The notes under the pieces were generated by a model. It was not told the DNA's origin and searched no databases. It worked only from the letters and a program-made list of their open reading frames with translations. Below are positions 20,207-29,072 of a stretch of 64,000 nucleotides of DNA, one piece after another. Source of the DNA: Cobetia amphilecti (lineage in GTDB: Bacteria > Pseudomonadota > Gammaproteobacteria > Pseudomonadales > Halomonadaceae); NCBI RefSeq assembly GCF_020217465.1, contig NZ_CP084115.1, positions 2,666,001 to 2,730,000 on the forward strand, in the 5' to 3' direction. A program made the translations under genes and the position numbers. Position 1 is the stretch's first letter; every line of letters begins with the position of its first letter.

Positions 20207-20411
20207 ATGAGCAGGAAACGTCGACAGTACAGCAGAGGGTTCAAAGCCAAGATAGCCTTCGCCGCCCCCCCCAAAAAAAGGGGGGGGGCAGACCACGTCG
20301 GAGATCGCGGCCCGCTTCGAGATCCACCCAACCATGGTGAGCCAGTGGAAACGCGAACTGATGGACAACGCCACCGGCATCTTCGAGAGCCAGAATTCCA
20401 GTCTTGCCTGA
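20207..20411 (+). pseudogene. Remnant of an IS3-family orfA (helix-turn-helix subunit)
   Basis: It begins with a good ribosome site (AGGAG) and MSRKRRQYSRGFKAKIA, the typical opening of IS3-family orfA. The frame then breaks at a C8-A7-G9 homopolymer triplet (20265-20288). In the next frame the protein resumes as TTSEIAARFEIHPTMVSQWK, the helix-turn-helix, then RELMDNATGIFES, and stops at TGA 20409-20411. No orfB or inverted repeats are visible, so this is an inactive fragment. Confidence 0.85.
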
Positions 20412-20543
20412 GGCTACCAAACCGAGATGCCCTCCATCTCCTCCCAAGCCCTAGCCACCGAACCTGAATTCACCGACGAGGAAAACGTAGCTTGAAGGAG
20501 TTGGCACGTTAACAACTCATCACCCTAAGAAGTGAGCGAGCTC

Positions 20544-22353
20544 ATGATCGAATGTTTCGACTTTCAGCTGAACGAAAAGCCGAAATGGTGCCACCCACTC
20601 ATCATTGTCGAGAAAAGGCTGCCGTAAGGGCTATCTGGGCAAAGGCATATCACAAGGCATTCCTAACCCTCTCCGAACAACCTACGACGGAGGGCGACAC
20701 ATGAGACGTCGATCGCAAAACCGTCTACTGAAGGGCAACTCCCCCTCGCGTGGCTGGCAGGCACGATGCATCGAAACCGCGCTGCAGACATTGAGAGAGG
20801 ACCGCCCTCACTTCCTATGTCAAGCCATCCCGGGGGGGGTCGGAAAAATGCTGGTGTCGGCGGTTCTGGCTGAAGAGCTGATACTTCTGGCAGCATCGAT
20901 CAGGCTCTCTACTTGGGCCAGACAACGGCGATCGTTCAGCATGCAAGAACACAGTTTGAACAGGTGCTGAGACGCCCATTGTGAGGAAACCTCCACGACG
21001 TGGGCACCTGCGTAACCCATTACGCGCTTCAATATCGACTCGAGGAGTTGAAGACGCTTTGTCAGTGATGCCGAGTCTTGATGGCTTGAGATGAAAGTCA
21101 TATGCCGCCAGCCAAACCAGCCTCGATGGCGAGCATATCCCGGGACTGAATCAATGGGGGAAAGCCCTGCCACCCCTTGAGCGACACATTCGTTTCACCT
21201 TCGCGCTTTCCGGCACATCGTGACGGACAGATGGTAGTTGTCTCCCGCTATTGCATTACCATGAGCACGAAACATACTTATCGCTCAAGGCTCCGCACCG
21301 CCCTACTCGTCACCAGGTTCCAGGCTTCGTCTACTCGCTGCGAGACGCCATCAACGATCAAGTGTGCAGCCCCCCTAACGATTCATCTGCTGGATAATCG
21401 CGACATTCTGCTGCGAACCAGGTCAGCAAGCGCCTATCACACGACGGTATAGCGCTATCAAAACCTTCCCGCACTGATGCGGCACCTCAAAGTGTCGTAT
21501 GCAAGTCTGGTACGCCATCGCTAGCTTAACAGGCATCTTCTGATGCTGGCCGCTGACAGCCTAGCTCGATGGCGGGAGCAAGATCCACAGGCATGTGGAT
21601 TGGTTATCGCATCCGATATTGCCCATGCCAACGCCATTGCCCTCTGCTAGAGCAGCAGAGGTATATCTCACCTGCCTAGCCGCCAGCCAGTCACCTGATG
21701 CCCACAAGAGATTAGCGAGCTTTCAGCAGGCTCGGACGCAATGGATCGTCTCGGTCAATATGGCCAGCGAAGGCGTCGGCCTACCGCGGCTTCGCGTGTG
21801 TTGTTATTTGAGCCATATCAAGACCGAGCAGTACTTTTGACAGGCATTGGGCCGAATCTCTCGTCGTCAGCACCACCATGATGCACTTTGTAATTTCTAT
21901 ATACTCCAAGACCCCTTTGCCAAACGCATGCTGGAAGACCTGCCGGAGCCGCACTCGCGAATCCAGTACTCAAGCTTCGCCGGCAGCCCCGTCCAGCGCT
22001 CGTCTCGTGCACTACCGATATGCCAAGCACCAAATCTCGACTACACATCAGACAGCGATGTGTTGCTGCCCTCTCCCAGACGGCCACCCAGCACTCTCCC
22101 ACCCTATCATTTACCTGCGCTAGCAGCAGGGAGACGCCTTTCCGATACAGATCAGGTACTGATCTCGGGTATTCATTTCTCTCAAGACTACATCACGCTG
22201 CGGCTACCGGCACGTCAGATGACACAGTGGACATGCCAGCCCCGGGTCGCGGTATGTGAAAGGCTGTCAGGCCATCGTCGCGCCCTCTTTCGTATTCTCT
22301 TGGTCGAACACGGAACGACACACCCGTCATCAGGAGGAGGCGATGTCCTTTGA
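20544..22353 (+). pseudogene. Decayed DEAD/DEAH-box (superfamily II) helicase gene
   Basis: Pieces in several frames read as one helicase. From 20544 comes MIECFDFQLNEKPKWCHP, then, after a shift, AIWAKAYHKAFLTLSEQ. Next is SRGWQARCIETALQTL with a damaged Walker A (IPGGVGKM instead of TPGAGKT), then TTAIVQHARTQFEQVL. After further shifts come LNQWGKAL, TFALSGT and FVYSLRDAINDQVC. The C-terminal domain includes GLVIASDIAHANAIA, WIVSVNMASEGVGLPRLRV and HIKTEQYF, an in-frame TGA (21838-21840) where Arg is expected, then QALGRISRRQHHHDALC (motif VI). At least four frameshifts and one nonsense codon make it inactive. The gene resembles helicases of accessory islands; its original partner system is unknown. 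Confidence 0.8.
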
Positions 22354-22456
22354 GGACAGCCACCTGCTGCCGCATGAAGACACCTCTGCATCCCTTCCCG
22401 ACTGGCCATATTCCATGATGTCCCCACACCGGGCCCGGCCGGTTAGCGGCTCGTGA
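22343..22456 (+). other. Possible truncated start of the gene after the helicase remnant
   Basis: An ATG at 22343 follows an excellent Shine-Dalgarno (AGGAGGAGG) and overlaps the helicase end by 11 bases, the arrangement of a translationally coupled second gene. The frame gives 37 residues (MSFEDSHLLPHEDTSASLPD and so on) before TGA. I do not recognise it; it is probably the 5' stub of a deleted operon partner. Confidence 0.35.
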
Positions 22457-23222
22457 AGGTCATACGAGTAGGGCTATCCATCGGGGATATCTGCCCAGAG
22501 AGGCAGCGCAACCCGCTTGGCTTCCTGGATGCAAAGCCACGATATGGCGTAATCAGTCAACACCCTTTATCTCCACACCACAAATAGTGAATACAATAAA
22601 TCATATAATAACGTGGCACTCACCATAATCTAACACCACAAATTACTTCCCTTTCGCCATGGCACCGCGTTACGATGTCACCTCACTTATCCTCGCACCA
22701 CACCACTCGACATTCCTTCAGAGACGGAAATTTCCGGTCAGCGCGCTGCGCTCGACCCACACCTCCTGCAGCCAGCATAACCTCTTGACCTAACTCATAA
22801 AATTGGCATATTTTGCTGAATGACAAGGAACGCCGAACCCTAGAATGGCTTACCATATGACAACAAAGTGCGATTTCGCACCTATTGCCCTACAGCAAGT
22901 GATTGATTTAATTAAGCACATAAAATAACGGGGATTACATTAATTCTGGACCGAAGTAAGTTTCTAGGAAAATACTCAGGAGGCCTAGATACCGCAGGTG
23001 CTGCGCTTATTGCTTGAATTCAGGCCCTGCAACTACTCGAAGTGAGCATCACTGAATCCTTGTATCAATTTACCAGTACGCATCACGGGTCATTTTCTCG
23101 GGTTCTATCCACCCCATAAGAAAAATGCATACCCTCCGATAACACTCACCCCCTACTTAGGTCCCATGCCTCGCTCCCATAATGGCCACGATATACAACC
23201 GTGCTAATGGAGAGATGCCTGC
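22457..23222. other. 766-bp spacer without a recognisable gene
   Basis: AT-richer than its neighbours on average, especially 22560-22960, with stop codons in all frames. It separates the decayed island from the tmpAB operon and must hold the tmpA promoter. GGAGAG 8 nt before the tmpA ATG is the only clear signal. A weak TTGCCC-N17-TTAATT match occurs near 22885-22915 but is not convincing. Confidence 0.5.
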
Positions 23223-24392
23223 ATGTCCCTGACCAATGCCCTGTCCGATGCGCTGCCGCTGACCCTGAGCGAGTCGCCGCTGTCACTGAACCTGATCACC
23301 GCCGAAGGCCTGGAGCCGGTCAGCCCGCTGTGGCTGCGCGAGCGCACCCAGGACCCGGAGCAGCTCGATGAGGTGACCACCCAGCGTCTGTTCGATTCGC
23401 ATGCCATCGACGTCAACCTCGAGCTGACCGCGGCGCGCCCGGTCGATGAGACGCACGTGGAATTCACCTTCAGTGACGGGCATTGCGAGGTGTATGACCT
23501 CACCATGCTGGCGCATGAACTGCAGGGCATCACGCCGTTCCCCAAGCCCGAGAGCTGGGATGCGAGCATCGATCAGCAGGCGCAGCGCGTCGACTGGGAG
23601 AAGATGGGCAACAATGAGGACTTCCAGAAGGCATTGAAGGCCTATCTGCGCTTTGGCTACATCATCGTGCAGAACGTACCGACCGATCCGGAGCGCATTC
23701 TGGAAGTGGCCGGTCACTTCGGCTACGTGAAGGACACCAACTTCGGCAGCTACTTCGAGGTGTACTCGCGTCCGACGGGCAATGACCTGGCCTACCGCAG
23801 CGTGGCGCTCGGGCCGCACACCGACAACCCGTATCGTGATCCGGTGCCGGGCATCCAGATGCTGCACTGCCTGGTCAACGAGACCACCGGCGGCCTGTCC
23901 ACGCTGGTCGACAGCCTCAATGCGCTCAAGCAGCTCAAGGCCGAGATGCCGGAAGGCTATGAACTGCTGCGCACCACGCCGGTCGGCTTCCGCTTCCTGG
24001 ATGCCGGTACCGAGCTGACCACCCGTCGCTGCGTGATTCGCGAGAATTCCGATGGTGAGCCCATCGGCGTCAACTACAGCCCGCGCCTCGATCACCTGCC
24101 GCACATGTCGCTGGAAAACACTCGCCGCTACCATCAGGCGCGCCAGCGTCTGGGGCAGCTGTTCCAGAACCCGGCCAACGAGATTCGCTTCCAACTCGAA
24201 TCCGGAGAGCTGATGATGTTCGACAACACCCGCGTGCTGCATGGCCGTACGGCGTTCGACACCAATGAGGGGCACCGCCACCTGCAGGGCTGCTACATGG
24301 ATAGCGATGGCCCGCGTGAGCGCTTCGCCACTACCCTGATGCGTCAGCGTCAGCAGCAGGCACAACAAGAAAACCGTGAGGAAATGGCGTAA
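23223..24392 (+). CDS. tmpA: Fe(II)/2-oxoglutarate oxygenase, TmpA-like (gamma-butyrobetaine hydroxylase family)
   Basis: A 389-residue protein. Residues ~25-100 are the GBBH-like N-terminal domain (SPLWLRERTQDPEQLDE), and residues ~130-365 the TauD-type double-stranded beta-helix. Iron ligands are visible as His199-x-Asp201 (GPHTDNPYRD) and His340 (RVLHGRTAF), with Arg352 (HRHLQG) for 2-oxoglutarate. The cysteines that bind zinc in the N-domain of eukaryotic butyrobetaine hydroxylase are absent. The stop overlaps the ATG of an HD-domain gene (TAATG). This pairing is that of TmpA-TmpB, in which TmpA hydroxylates (2-trimethylammonio)ethylphosphonate at C1. Most pipelines would call it gamma-butyrobetaine dioxygenase, and that remains the alternative, but the coupled HD oxygenase favours TmpA. 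GGAGAG lies 8 nt before the ATG. Confidence 0.78.
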   Translation: MSLTNALSDALPLTLSESPLSLNLITAEGLEPVSPLWLRERTQDPEQLDEVTTQRLFDSHAIDVNLELTAARPVDETHVEFTFSDGHCEVYDLTMLAHELQGITPFPKPESWDASIDQQAQRVDWEKMGNNEDFQKALKAYLRFGYIIVQNVPTDPERILEVAGHFGYVKDTNFGSYFEVYSRPTGNDLAYRSVALGPHTDNPYRDPVPGIQMLHCLVNETTGGLSTLVDSLNALKQLKAEMPEGYELLRTTPVGFRFLDAGTELTTRRCVIRENSDGEPIGVNYSPRLDHLPHMSLENTRRYHQARQRLGQLFQNPANEIRFQLESGELMMFDNTRVLHGRTAFDTNEGHRHLQGCYMDSDGPRERFATTLMRQRQQQAQQENREEMA

Positions 24393-24991
24393 TGGATCAG
24401 GTTTCATTCACTCAGATGAAGGACGGCACCGCAGAAGACTATGCGTTGCTCGAGCGTCTTGAAGACCAGTTCAATGAAGGGCTGGTGGAGCGCCTCAAGC
24501 TTGCCCTGCGCAAGCTCGATGATGGCCTGAGCGGCTACAAGGTCAGCCGTCTGGAGCATTCTCTGCAGTCGGCGGCGCGCGCCGAAGCCGATGGCGCCGA
24601 TGACGACCTGGTCGTCGCCACTCTGCTGCATGATCTCGGCGATGAGCTGGCGCCCTACAATCACTCGCAGCTGGCCGCCGCCATCATTCGCCCGTACGTA
24701 CGTGCCGAAGTGACCTGGATCATCCATCACCATGGCCTGTTCCAGAAGTTCTACTACGGTCACTTCTACGGCGAGGACCGCAACGAGCGCGAGATCTACA
24801 AGGACCACCCCTGGTATCAGAAGTGCGTGGATTTCTGCGAGCGTTATGATCAGGCGGCCTTCGATCCCGACTACCCGACCCCGCCGCTGGAGCACTTCGA
24901 ACCGGCACTGCGTCGCGTCTTCGCGCGCAAGCCCTTCGATCCGGACGTGATCGGCGAAGAGCCGGCCGGCGGTTTCGACAGCCGCGTCTGA
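24392..24991 (+). CDS. tmpB: HD-domain mixed-valent diiron oxygenase, TmpB/PhnZ-like
   Basis: A 199-residue protein of the HD superfamily. Metal-binding candidates appear in order: His56 (VSRLEHSLQ), His80-Asp81 (LLHDLGDE), His91 (YNHSQ), His112-114 (WIIHHHG) and Asp153 (ERYDQAAFDPDY), the set used by PhnZ-type diiron oxygenases. The N-terminal Tyr17/Glu21 region could supply the Tyr/Glu pair that gates the iron site in this group. TmpB cleaves the C-P bond of the TmpA product to give glycine betaine and phosphate. PhnZ does the same for hydroxylated aminoethylphosphonate, but its partner PhnY is a different oxygenase subgroup, so TmpB is preferred. Automatic annotation would call it a phosphohydrolase. 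The product would serve as an osmolyte and phosphorus source. Confidence 0.78.
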   Translation: MDQVSFTQMKDGTAEDYALLERLEDQFNEGLVERLKLALRKLDDGLSGYKVSRLEHSLQSAARAEADGADDDLVVATLLHDLGDELAPYNHSQLAAAIIRPYVRAEVTWIIHHHGLFQKFYYGHFYGEDRNEREIYKDHPWYQKCVDFCERYDQAAFDPDYPTPPLEHFEPALRRVFARKPFDPDVIGEEPAGGFDSRV

Positions 24992-25048
24992 GCATGTGAA
25001 GGCGGGGGCGTGAAACGCGCCTGACCTGCTCCGCTCCCCCGCTTGACC

Positions 25049-25082
25049 ATTGCCCTCACTGGCCTGCCCAGTGGGGGCAATC
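25049..25082 (+). terminator. Hairpin after tmpB
   Basis: A 14-bp stem (ATTGCCCTCACTGG with its complement, one G-U pair) and a small loop lie 57 bp after the tmpB stop. The T-tract that follows is weak (CTGGTTTG), so termination may be partial. Confidence 0.55.
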
Positions 25083-25246
25083 TGGTTTGTGGGCGTTGCG
25101 TTGAGTGCTCCACGTCAACAAGGGGTTGAACCTCGCCACTCAACCTTCATCATCATTGGCTAACGTCAGCGTCAATGAAGGCGGTGCCGGTACGGCCGTC
25201 TTTCCCTCGCGGATCATCCCCCTTCCCCAACCCGACAGGCAGACGC

Positions 25247-25573
25247 ATGGAACATCTCTTCATCTACGGTCCACTGGGCCCCGGCGGCCTCAACGAACAT
25301 GTCATCGCCAATATCGACGGCGAATGGAGCTCGGCCTATCTACGCGGCCGACTGGAAAACACCGATCACGGCGATGAACACAACTTCCCGGGGCTGGTCG
25401 TCGACAACACGGGCCAGGTGATACGCGGCCACGTGTTCTCCTCGGCGCAATTGCCCGAGCATTGGGATGCCCTCGATGACTTCGAGGGCCCCATCTATCA
25501 GCGCACCGTCACCACCGTCATTCTCGATGACAATCGTGAACTCGAGGCCTATGTCTACGCCCTGCCGCAGTGA
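25247..25573 (+). CDS. Gamma-glutamylcyclotransferase-like (AIG2/GGCT) protein, copy 1
   Basis: A 108-residue cytoplasmic protein. I start at ATG 25247 because the family begins with the sheet HLFIYG directly after Met; the open frame extends 24 codons upstream without homology. Residues 7-14 (YGPLGPGG) form the substrate loop, which is YGTL in most members, so a Pro replaces the usual Thr/Ser. Glu80 in DDFEG is the expected catalytic acid, and the tail VYALPQ closes the fold. Its nearest relative visible is the gene at 27607-27936 (same length, same blocks), so the two are duplicates. The family includes enzymes acting on gamma-glutamyl dipeptides or amines; the exact substrate is unknown. 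Confidence 0.8.
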   Translation: MEHLFIYGPLGPGGLNEHVIANIDGEWSSAYLRGRLENTDHGDEHNFPGLVVDNTGQVIRGHVFSSAQLPEHWDALDDFEGPIYQRTVTTVILDDNRELEAYVYALPQ

Positions 25574-25608
25574 GACTCACGCGCGGCACGGATAGCGATT
25601 GCTGGCCC

Positions 25609-25671
25609 GTGGCAAGAGATGGATGGATCGTGGCTAGTGATGGATGGATCGTGGCAAGTGATGAATGGCGG
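25609..25671. repeat. Three 21-bp tandem repeats
   Basis: Units start at 25609, 25630 and 25651. The pattern is GTGGCAAGTGATGGATGGAT plus one base, with two or three changes per copy. They lie in the 198-bp spacer between the cyclotransferase-like gene and the GFA gene. Confidence 0.8.
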
Positions 25672-25771
25672 CCCGCCGCCTTGCGCCCGGATGGAGTAAC
25701 ATTGCCCTTCGGGCGATGCATGGCCAGTCAGCGCCAGCGTCCTCATTCATGCATCACAAGGGAGATTCCTC

Positions 25772-26248
25772 ATGCAGCTTGAAGGTTCCTGCCACTGCAA
25801 GGCCGTCACATTCCAGCTCGAATCGCCGCACCCCTATCCGTATCAGCGCTGCTATTGCTCGATCTGTCGCAAGACGGCGGGCAGCGGTGGCTACGCGATC
25901 AATCTGGCGGGCGATGCCAACACCCTGAAGGTGGAAGGCCGGGACAATCTCTCCATCTATCACGCGGTGACCGACGGAGTCGAAAGTCCGGCGGAACGCC
26001 ACTTCTGCAAGCGCTGCGGCAGTGCGCTGTGGCTCTACGATGCCCGCTGGCCGGAGCTGATTCACCCTCAGGCGGGGGCGATCGACACCCCGCTGCCCGT
26101 GCCGCCGGAACATGTCCACATCATGCTCGACAGCAAGGCCAACTGGGTGGAAGTCGCGCACGAAGCGCGTGATGCTCATCACGCCGAGTATCCCGAAGAG
26201 AGCATTGCCGCCTGGCATGCGCGAATTGCCGAGCGCGACACCGACTGA
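25772..26248 (+). CDS. GFA/CENP-V domain zinc protein
   Basis: A 158-residue protein with the cysteine pattern of the GFA (glutathione-dependent formaldehyde-activating, Mss4-like) family: Cys7-x-Cys9 (GSCHCKAV), Cys27-x-Cys29-x2-Cys32 (RCYCSICRK) and Cys79-x2-Cys82 (FCKRCGS). These bind zinc in relatives. The GGYAINLAG and LWLYDARWPE strands match the fold. The C-terminal ~50 residues are an extension rich in acidic and His residues. The start is supported by AAGGGAG 8 nt upstream. True formaldehyde activation is known for few members, so the substrate is open. It is flanked by a cyclotransferase-like gene and a LysR gene on the same strand. Confidence 0.85.
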   Translation: MQLEGSCHCKAVTFQLESPHPYPYQRCYCSICRKTAGSGGYAINLAGDANTLKVEGRDNLSIYHAVTDGVESPAERHFCKRCGSALWLYDARWPELIHPQAGAIDTPLPVPPEHVHIMLDSKANWVEVAHEARDAHHAEYPEESIAAWHARIAERDTD

Positions 26249-26545
26249 TATCGGCGGCGCGTCAATCAGGACCAGCAACGCCTCGATCAGGATCCGATGC
26301 GACGCTGGTCAGGATCCGTTGCGACCTCACGGCCGGCTCTACCGGGCTGAGCGTTGATGTCATTCGCTGCGTCGCGTATAAGTGCCGCCTATACAAGGCG
26401 GCACTCCTGTTCGTATCCGGTGATCCTTGGCTGATGCCTTCTCATGCCTTATCCAGGCAATCGCCCGAGCCATCAGCCAGGCCATCATCTAGGCCAATGC
26501 AGTACGACAGGAGCGCCGCGACAGCGCATCACAGTGAGGACTCTC

Positions 26546-27529
26546 GTGCCGGCCCGAAAGACAAGCTCCCCAGCGCCGCTGGAAAGCGCAAGCCCTCTGG
26601 ATGACCTGCCCTCCCTGCGCGGGCTGGTCGCCTTTGACGTGACGGTCCGCCTGGGGTCGATGACGGCCGCCGCCAGTGAGCTGGATACCACCCAGCCCAC
26701 CATCTCCCAGCGCATCCGAGCGCTGGAGGAGCACCTGGGCCATCCGCTGTTCGATCGCCAGGGCGGCCGGCTGATCCTCAATCACTACGGCGAGACCTTC
26801 CATGCCGAACTGGCAGGCGGGCTTGGCAAGGTATGCAGCGCCGTCACGGAAGCACGTCGCAAGGTGCACAAGCCGACCCCGCGTATCACCATCGCCGCGG
26901 GCGCCGGTTTCGCGCATGTCTGGCTGCGCCCGCGCCTGGAGCGGCTGGAACAGGATTTCCCCGACTGCCATTTCACGCTGCTGCCGATCGATCGTGATGA
27001 AGACCCGCAGATGCAGCAGGCCGACATCGCGATCCGCTTCGGCCCGCCGCTGACGGGCGATCATCGCGATACGCTGGTGGTCGCGGAGCGCGCCTTCCCG
27101 GTCTGCTCCCCGGACTACGCCCGGCGTCATGGGCTCGAGAAGGGGCTGGATGCCGAGGCGCTGTCGCGTATCACCCTGCTGCACCTGGACATGCGCGACA
27201 CCCGCTGGCTGGACTGGGCCACCTGGTGCCGCCACGCGGGACTGCCGGTGCCGCGCCTCGACAAGGCCTTCCCCTACAACAACTTCCCGCTGACGCTCAA
27301 TGCCGCCGTCAATCATCAGGGCGTCGCGCTGGGCTGGAGCCACGTCATCCAGGACCTGCTCGACAACGGCTCGCTGATCGCCCTGACGCCGCATATCTCG
27401 CGGGACCGCCACGGCTATCGCATGAGTGTCCGCCATCCTAACAGTGCCGTGATCCAACCCATCACCCGCTGGCTGACACGCGAATTTTCCGGCCTCGAGA
27501 TTCCGGGGCCTACCTCAAGGCAGCCATGA
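26546..27529 (+). CDS. LysR-type transcriptional regulator (GcvA-like)
   Basis: Winged helix-turn-helix: LPSLRGLVAFDVTVRLGSMT then AASELDTTQPTISQRIRALE, followed by the periplasmic-binding-like effector domain, with TITIAAGAGFAHVWLRPRL-type and PDYARR segments. The frame is open from 26444, which would give 361 residues. I place the start at GTG 26546 (327 residues, normal LysR size) because AGGA lies 6-7 nt upstream; the 34 residues before it lack any family match. The effector domain is of the GcvA/AmpR subgroup. It is on the same strand as the GFA gene before and the cyclotransferase-like gene after, which are candidate targets. Confidence 0.85.
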   Translation: MPARKTSSPAPLESASPLDDLPSLRGLVAFDVTVRLGSMTAAASELDTTQPTISQRIRALEEHLGHPLFDRQGGRLILNHYGETFHAELAGGLGKVCSAVTEARRKVHKPTPRITIAAGAGFAHVWLRPRLERLEQDFPDCHFTLLPIDRDEDPQMQQADIAIRFGPPLTGDHRDTLVVAERAFPVCSPDYARRHGLEKGLDAEALSRITLLHLDMRDTRWLDWATWCRHAGLPVPRLDKAFPYNNFPLTLNAAVNHQGVALGWSHVIQDLLDNGSLIALTPHISRDRHGYRMSVRHPNSAVIQPITRWLTREFSGLEIPGPTSRQP

Positions 27530-27606
27530 GTTGCCGCAAGCCCTCGCTCCGTCCGGCGCGCGCCGCCGAGACAGGCTTCTCCCCCCGACGAACGACAGAG
27601 ACTCCC

Positions 27607-27936
27607 ATGCAGCATCTATTCATCTACGGCACCCTCGGCCCGGGCGGCCCCAACGAACACGTCATGCTCGACATTGGCGGCAGCTGGACACCCGGCACCC
27701 TCAAGGGCCGCCTGGAGGCAGCTGGCTGGGGGGCTGAGATGGGCTTTCCGGGGCTGAGACTGGATGAGGCGGGCGACACCATCCGCGGTCACGTCTTCTA
27801 CTCCGACAACCTGGCCGATCACTGGCAGGCGCTGGATGATTTCGAAGGCAGCGAATACCTTCGCCAGCCGGCCACGATCACGCTGGAAGATGGCAGCACC
27901 CTGACGGCACAGGTCTACGCGCTGAGCCAGCCGTAA
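27607..27936 (+). CDS. Gamma-glutamylcyclotransferase-like (AIG2/GGCT) protein, copy 2
   Basis: A 109-residue paralogue of the gene at 25247-25573, aligning without gaps over most of its length (FIYG-LGPGG, GRLE, IRGHVF, HW-ALDDFEG, VYAL). This copy keeps the canonical YGTLGPGG substrate loop, with Glu80 as the likely catalytic acid. The start is ATG 27607; the frame is open 27 codons upstream but that stretch is Arg/Pro-rich and unlike the family. It lies 77 bp after the LysR gene. Confidence 0.82.
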   Translation: MQHLFIYGTLGPGGPNEHVMLDIGGSWTPGTLKGRLEAAGWGAEMGFPGLRLDEAGDTIRGHVFYSDNLADHWQALDDFEGSEYLRQPATITLEDGSTLTAQVYALSQP

Positions 27937-28075
27937 GCTGCTCCATGAACTGTTTCATGAACTGCTCCATAAGCTGATCAGTGCGCTGATGCCCGGCGTC
28001 GCTGCCTGGGTGTCGAGGTCTGAGCGCTGATGCCCGGCGTCGAGGTCTGAGCGCCGAGGTCTGAGCGTCAATGCC
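27937..28075. repeat. Imperfect direct repeats filling a convergent spacer
   Basis: Two families of short repeats: CTCCATGAACTG/TTCATGAACTG units (about 14 bp, 27950-27975) and a block with GCGCTGATGCCCGGCGTCG followed by AGGTCTGAGCG, repeated between 27988 and 28065. They sit between two convergent genes and no clean terminator is present. Confidence 0.6.
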
Positions 28076-28083
28076 TCGGCGCG

Positions 28084-28959
28084 CTACAGCGAGACCTTCA
28101 GATACTCCAACACCCGTCTGGCGCGCGCCGAGAGCGGCCATTCCGCTCGCGTGAGCAACCATAGGGTATCGACCACCTCCGTGCTGCCCTCAGGCGGTGG
28201 CACCACCCGGATGGCCTGATGATCAGGGAAGGCCTCGCGGGCATGGCGCGGCACGACGCTGAAGCCCAACCCACGGGCGACCGGCTCCAGAATCAGGCTG
28301 ATCTGGTTGGTGGAGCCACTGCGCGGCAATGAGCTGATGCCCGGATTGCCCGGAAAGCGCCGACTCAACAGGCGCGAGGCCATGTCCTGACCATCCGGGT
28401 GATCGATGAAGCCCAGTGTCTCGAGATCCCCCCAGTCATGGATCTCGACCCCCGCCGGCACCACCAGCTCAAGGGGCTCACGCGCCCACTCCGTCACGCT
28501 CAGGCGCGGGTCATCCGGCTTGAGCGTGACGATCCCCAGCTCGAAGCGATTCTCCAGCACGGCCTCCACCACCTCGCGCGTCGGCGCGAAGCGATGGTGG
28601 ACATTGAGGCCCGGCGACTCCTGCTGAAGCGCCAGCAAGCGCGGATAGATCGCCAGGCCGATACTGCCCGGCGTGATCAACCGAATGTCGCCATGACTGT
28701 CTTCATTGCCCGCCAGGCGCTGGGCCAGGCGCTGCTCGGCGGTTTCCATCTCGCGCGCGAAATCCAGCAGTGCATGGCCGGCCGGCGTCAGTTCGATCTT
28801 GCGCGGATGACGAATCAACAGCGTGCCAAGCCGGGTTTCCAGCTGGCGCACATGCTGACTGACGGCGGCCTGGGTCAGATCGAGCCGCTCCGCGGTGCGC
28901 GTGAAGTTGCCGACACTCACCAGGGTGCGAAAGGTGCGTAGCCATTGGGGTTGCAGCAT
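28084..28959 (-). CDS. LysR-type regulator, divergent from a VOC-family gene
   Basis: A 291-residue protein, full length for the family. The DNA-binding domain (residues ~3-62) contains FRTLVSVGNFTRTAERLDLT then QAAVSQHVRQLE; the effector domain follows from ~90. CAGGAG lies about 6 nt upstream of the ATG. The gene is divergent from the VOC gene at 29189, with 229 bp between, the usual layout for a LysR regulator and its target. An ATAAG-N5-CTTAT dyad of the T-N11-A type lies in that gap. Overall similarity is to the CysB/CbbR-like body of LysR proteins; no effector can be named. Confidence 0.88.
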   Translation of the reverse strand: MLQPQWLRTFRTLVSVGNFTRTAERLDLTQAAVSQHVRQLETRLGTLLIRHPRKIELTPAGHALLDFAREMETAEQRLAQRLAGNEDSHGDIRLITPGSIGLAIYPRLLALQQESPGLNVHHRFAPTREVVEAVLENRFELGIVTLKPDDPRLSVTEWAREPLELVVPAGVEIHDWGDLETLGFIDHPDGQDMASRLLSRRFPGNPGISSLPRSGSTNQISLILEPVARGLGFSVVPRHAREAFPDHQAIRVVPPPEGSTEVVDTLWLLTRAEWPLSARARRVLEYLKVSL

Positions 28960-29057
28960 TCAAGCTCCTGGGGGCTGGAAGAATCAGAGGACAGAATCAG
29001 GGAGTCAGCGTCAGAGGAGTAGCATCAGCAAGATTGCGACGGATAACCCCTACCGCC

Positions 29058-29072
29058 ATAAGCAAGTCTTAT
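29058..29072. promoter_or_regulatory. LysR-type operator dyad (T-N11-A)
   Basis: ATAAG-CAAGT-CTTAT is a perfect 5+5 dyad with the T-N11-A geometry of LysR sites, located 99 bp upstream of the LysR start and 117 bp upstream of the VOC gene. TTATCATTATCATAA follows directly and may include a -10 region. Confidence 0.6.
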
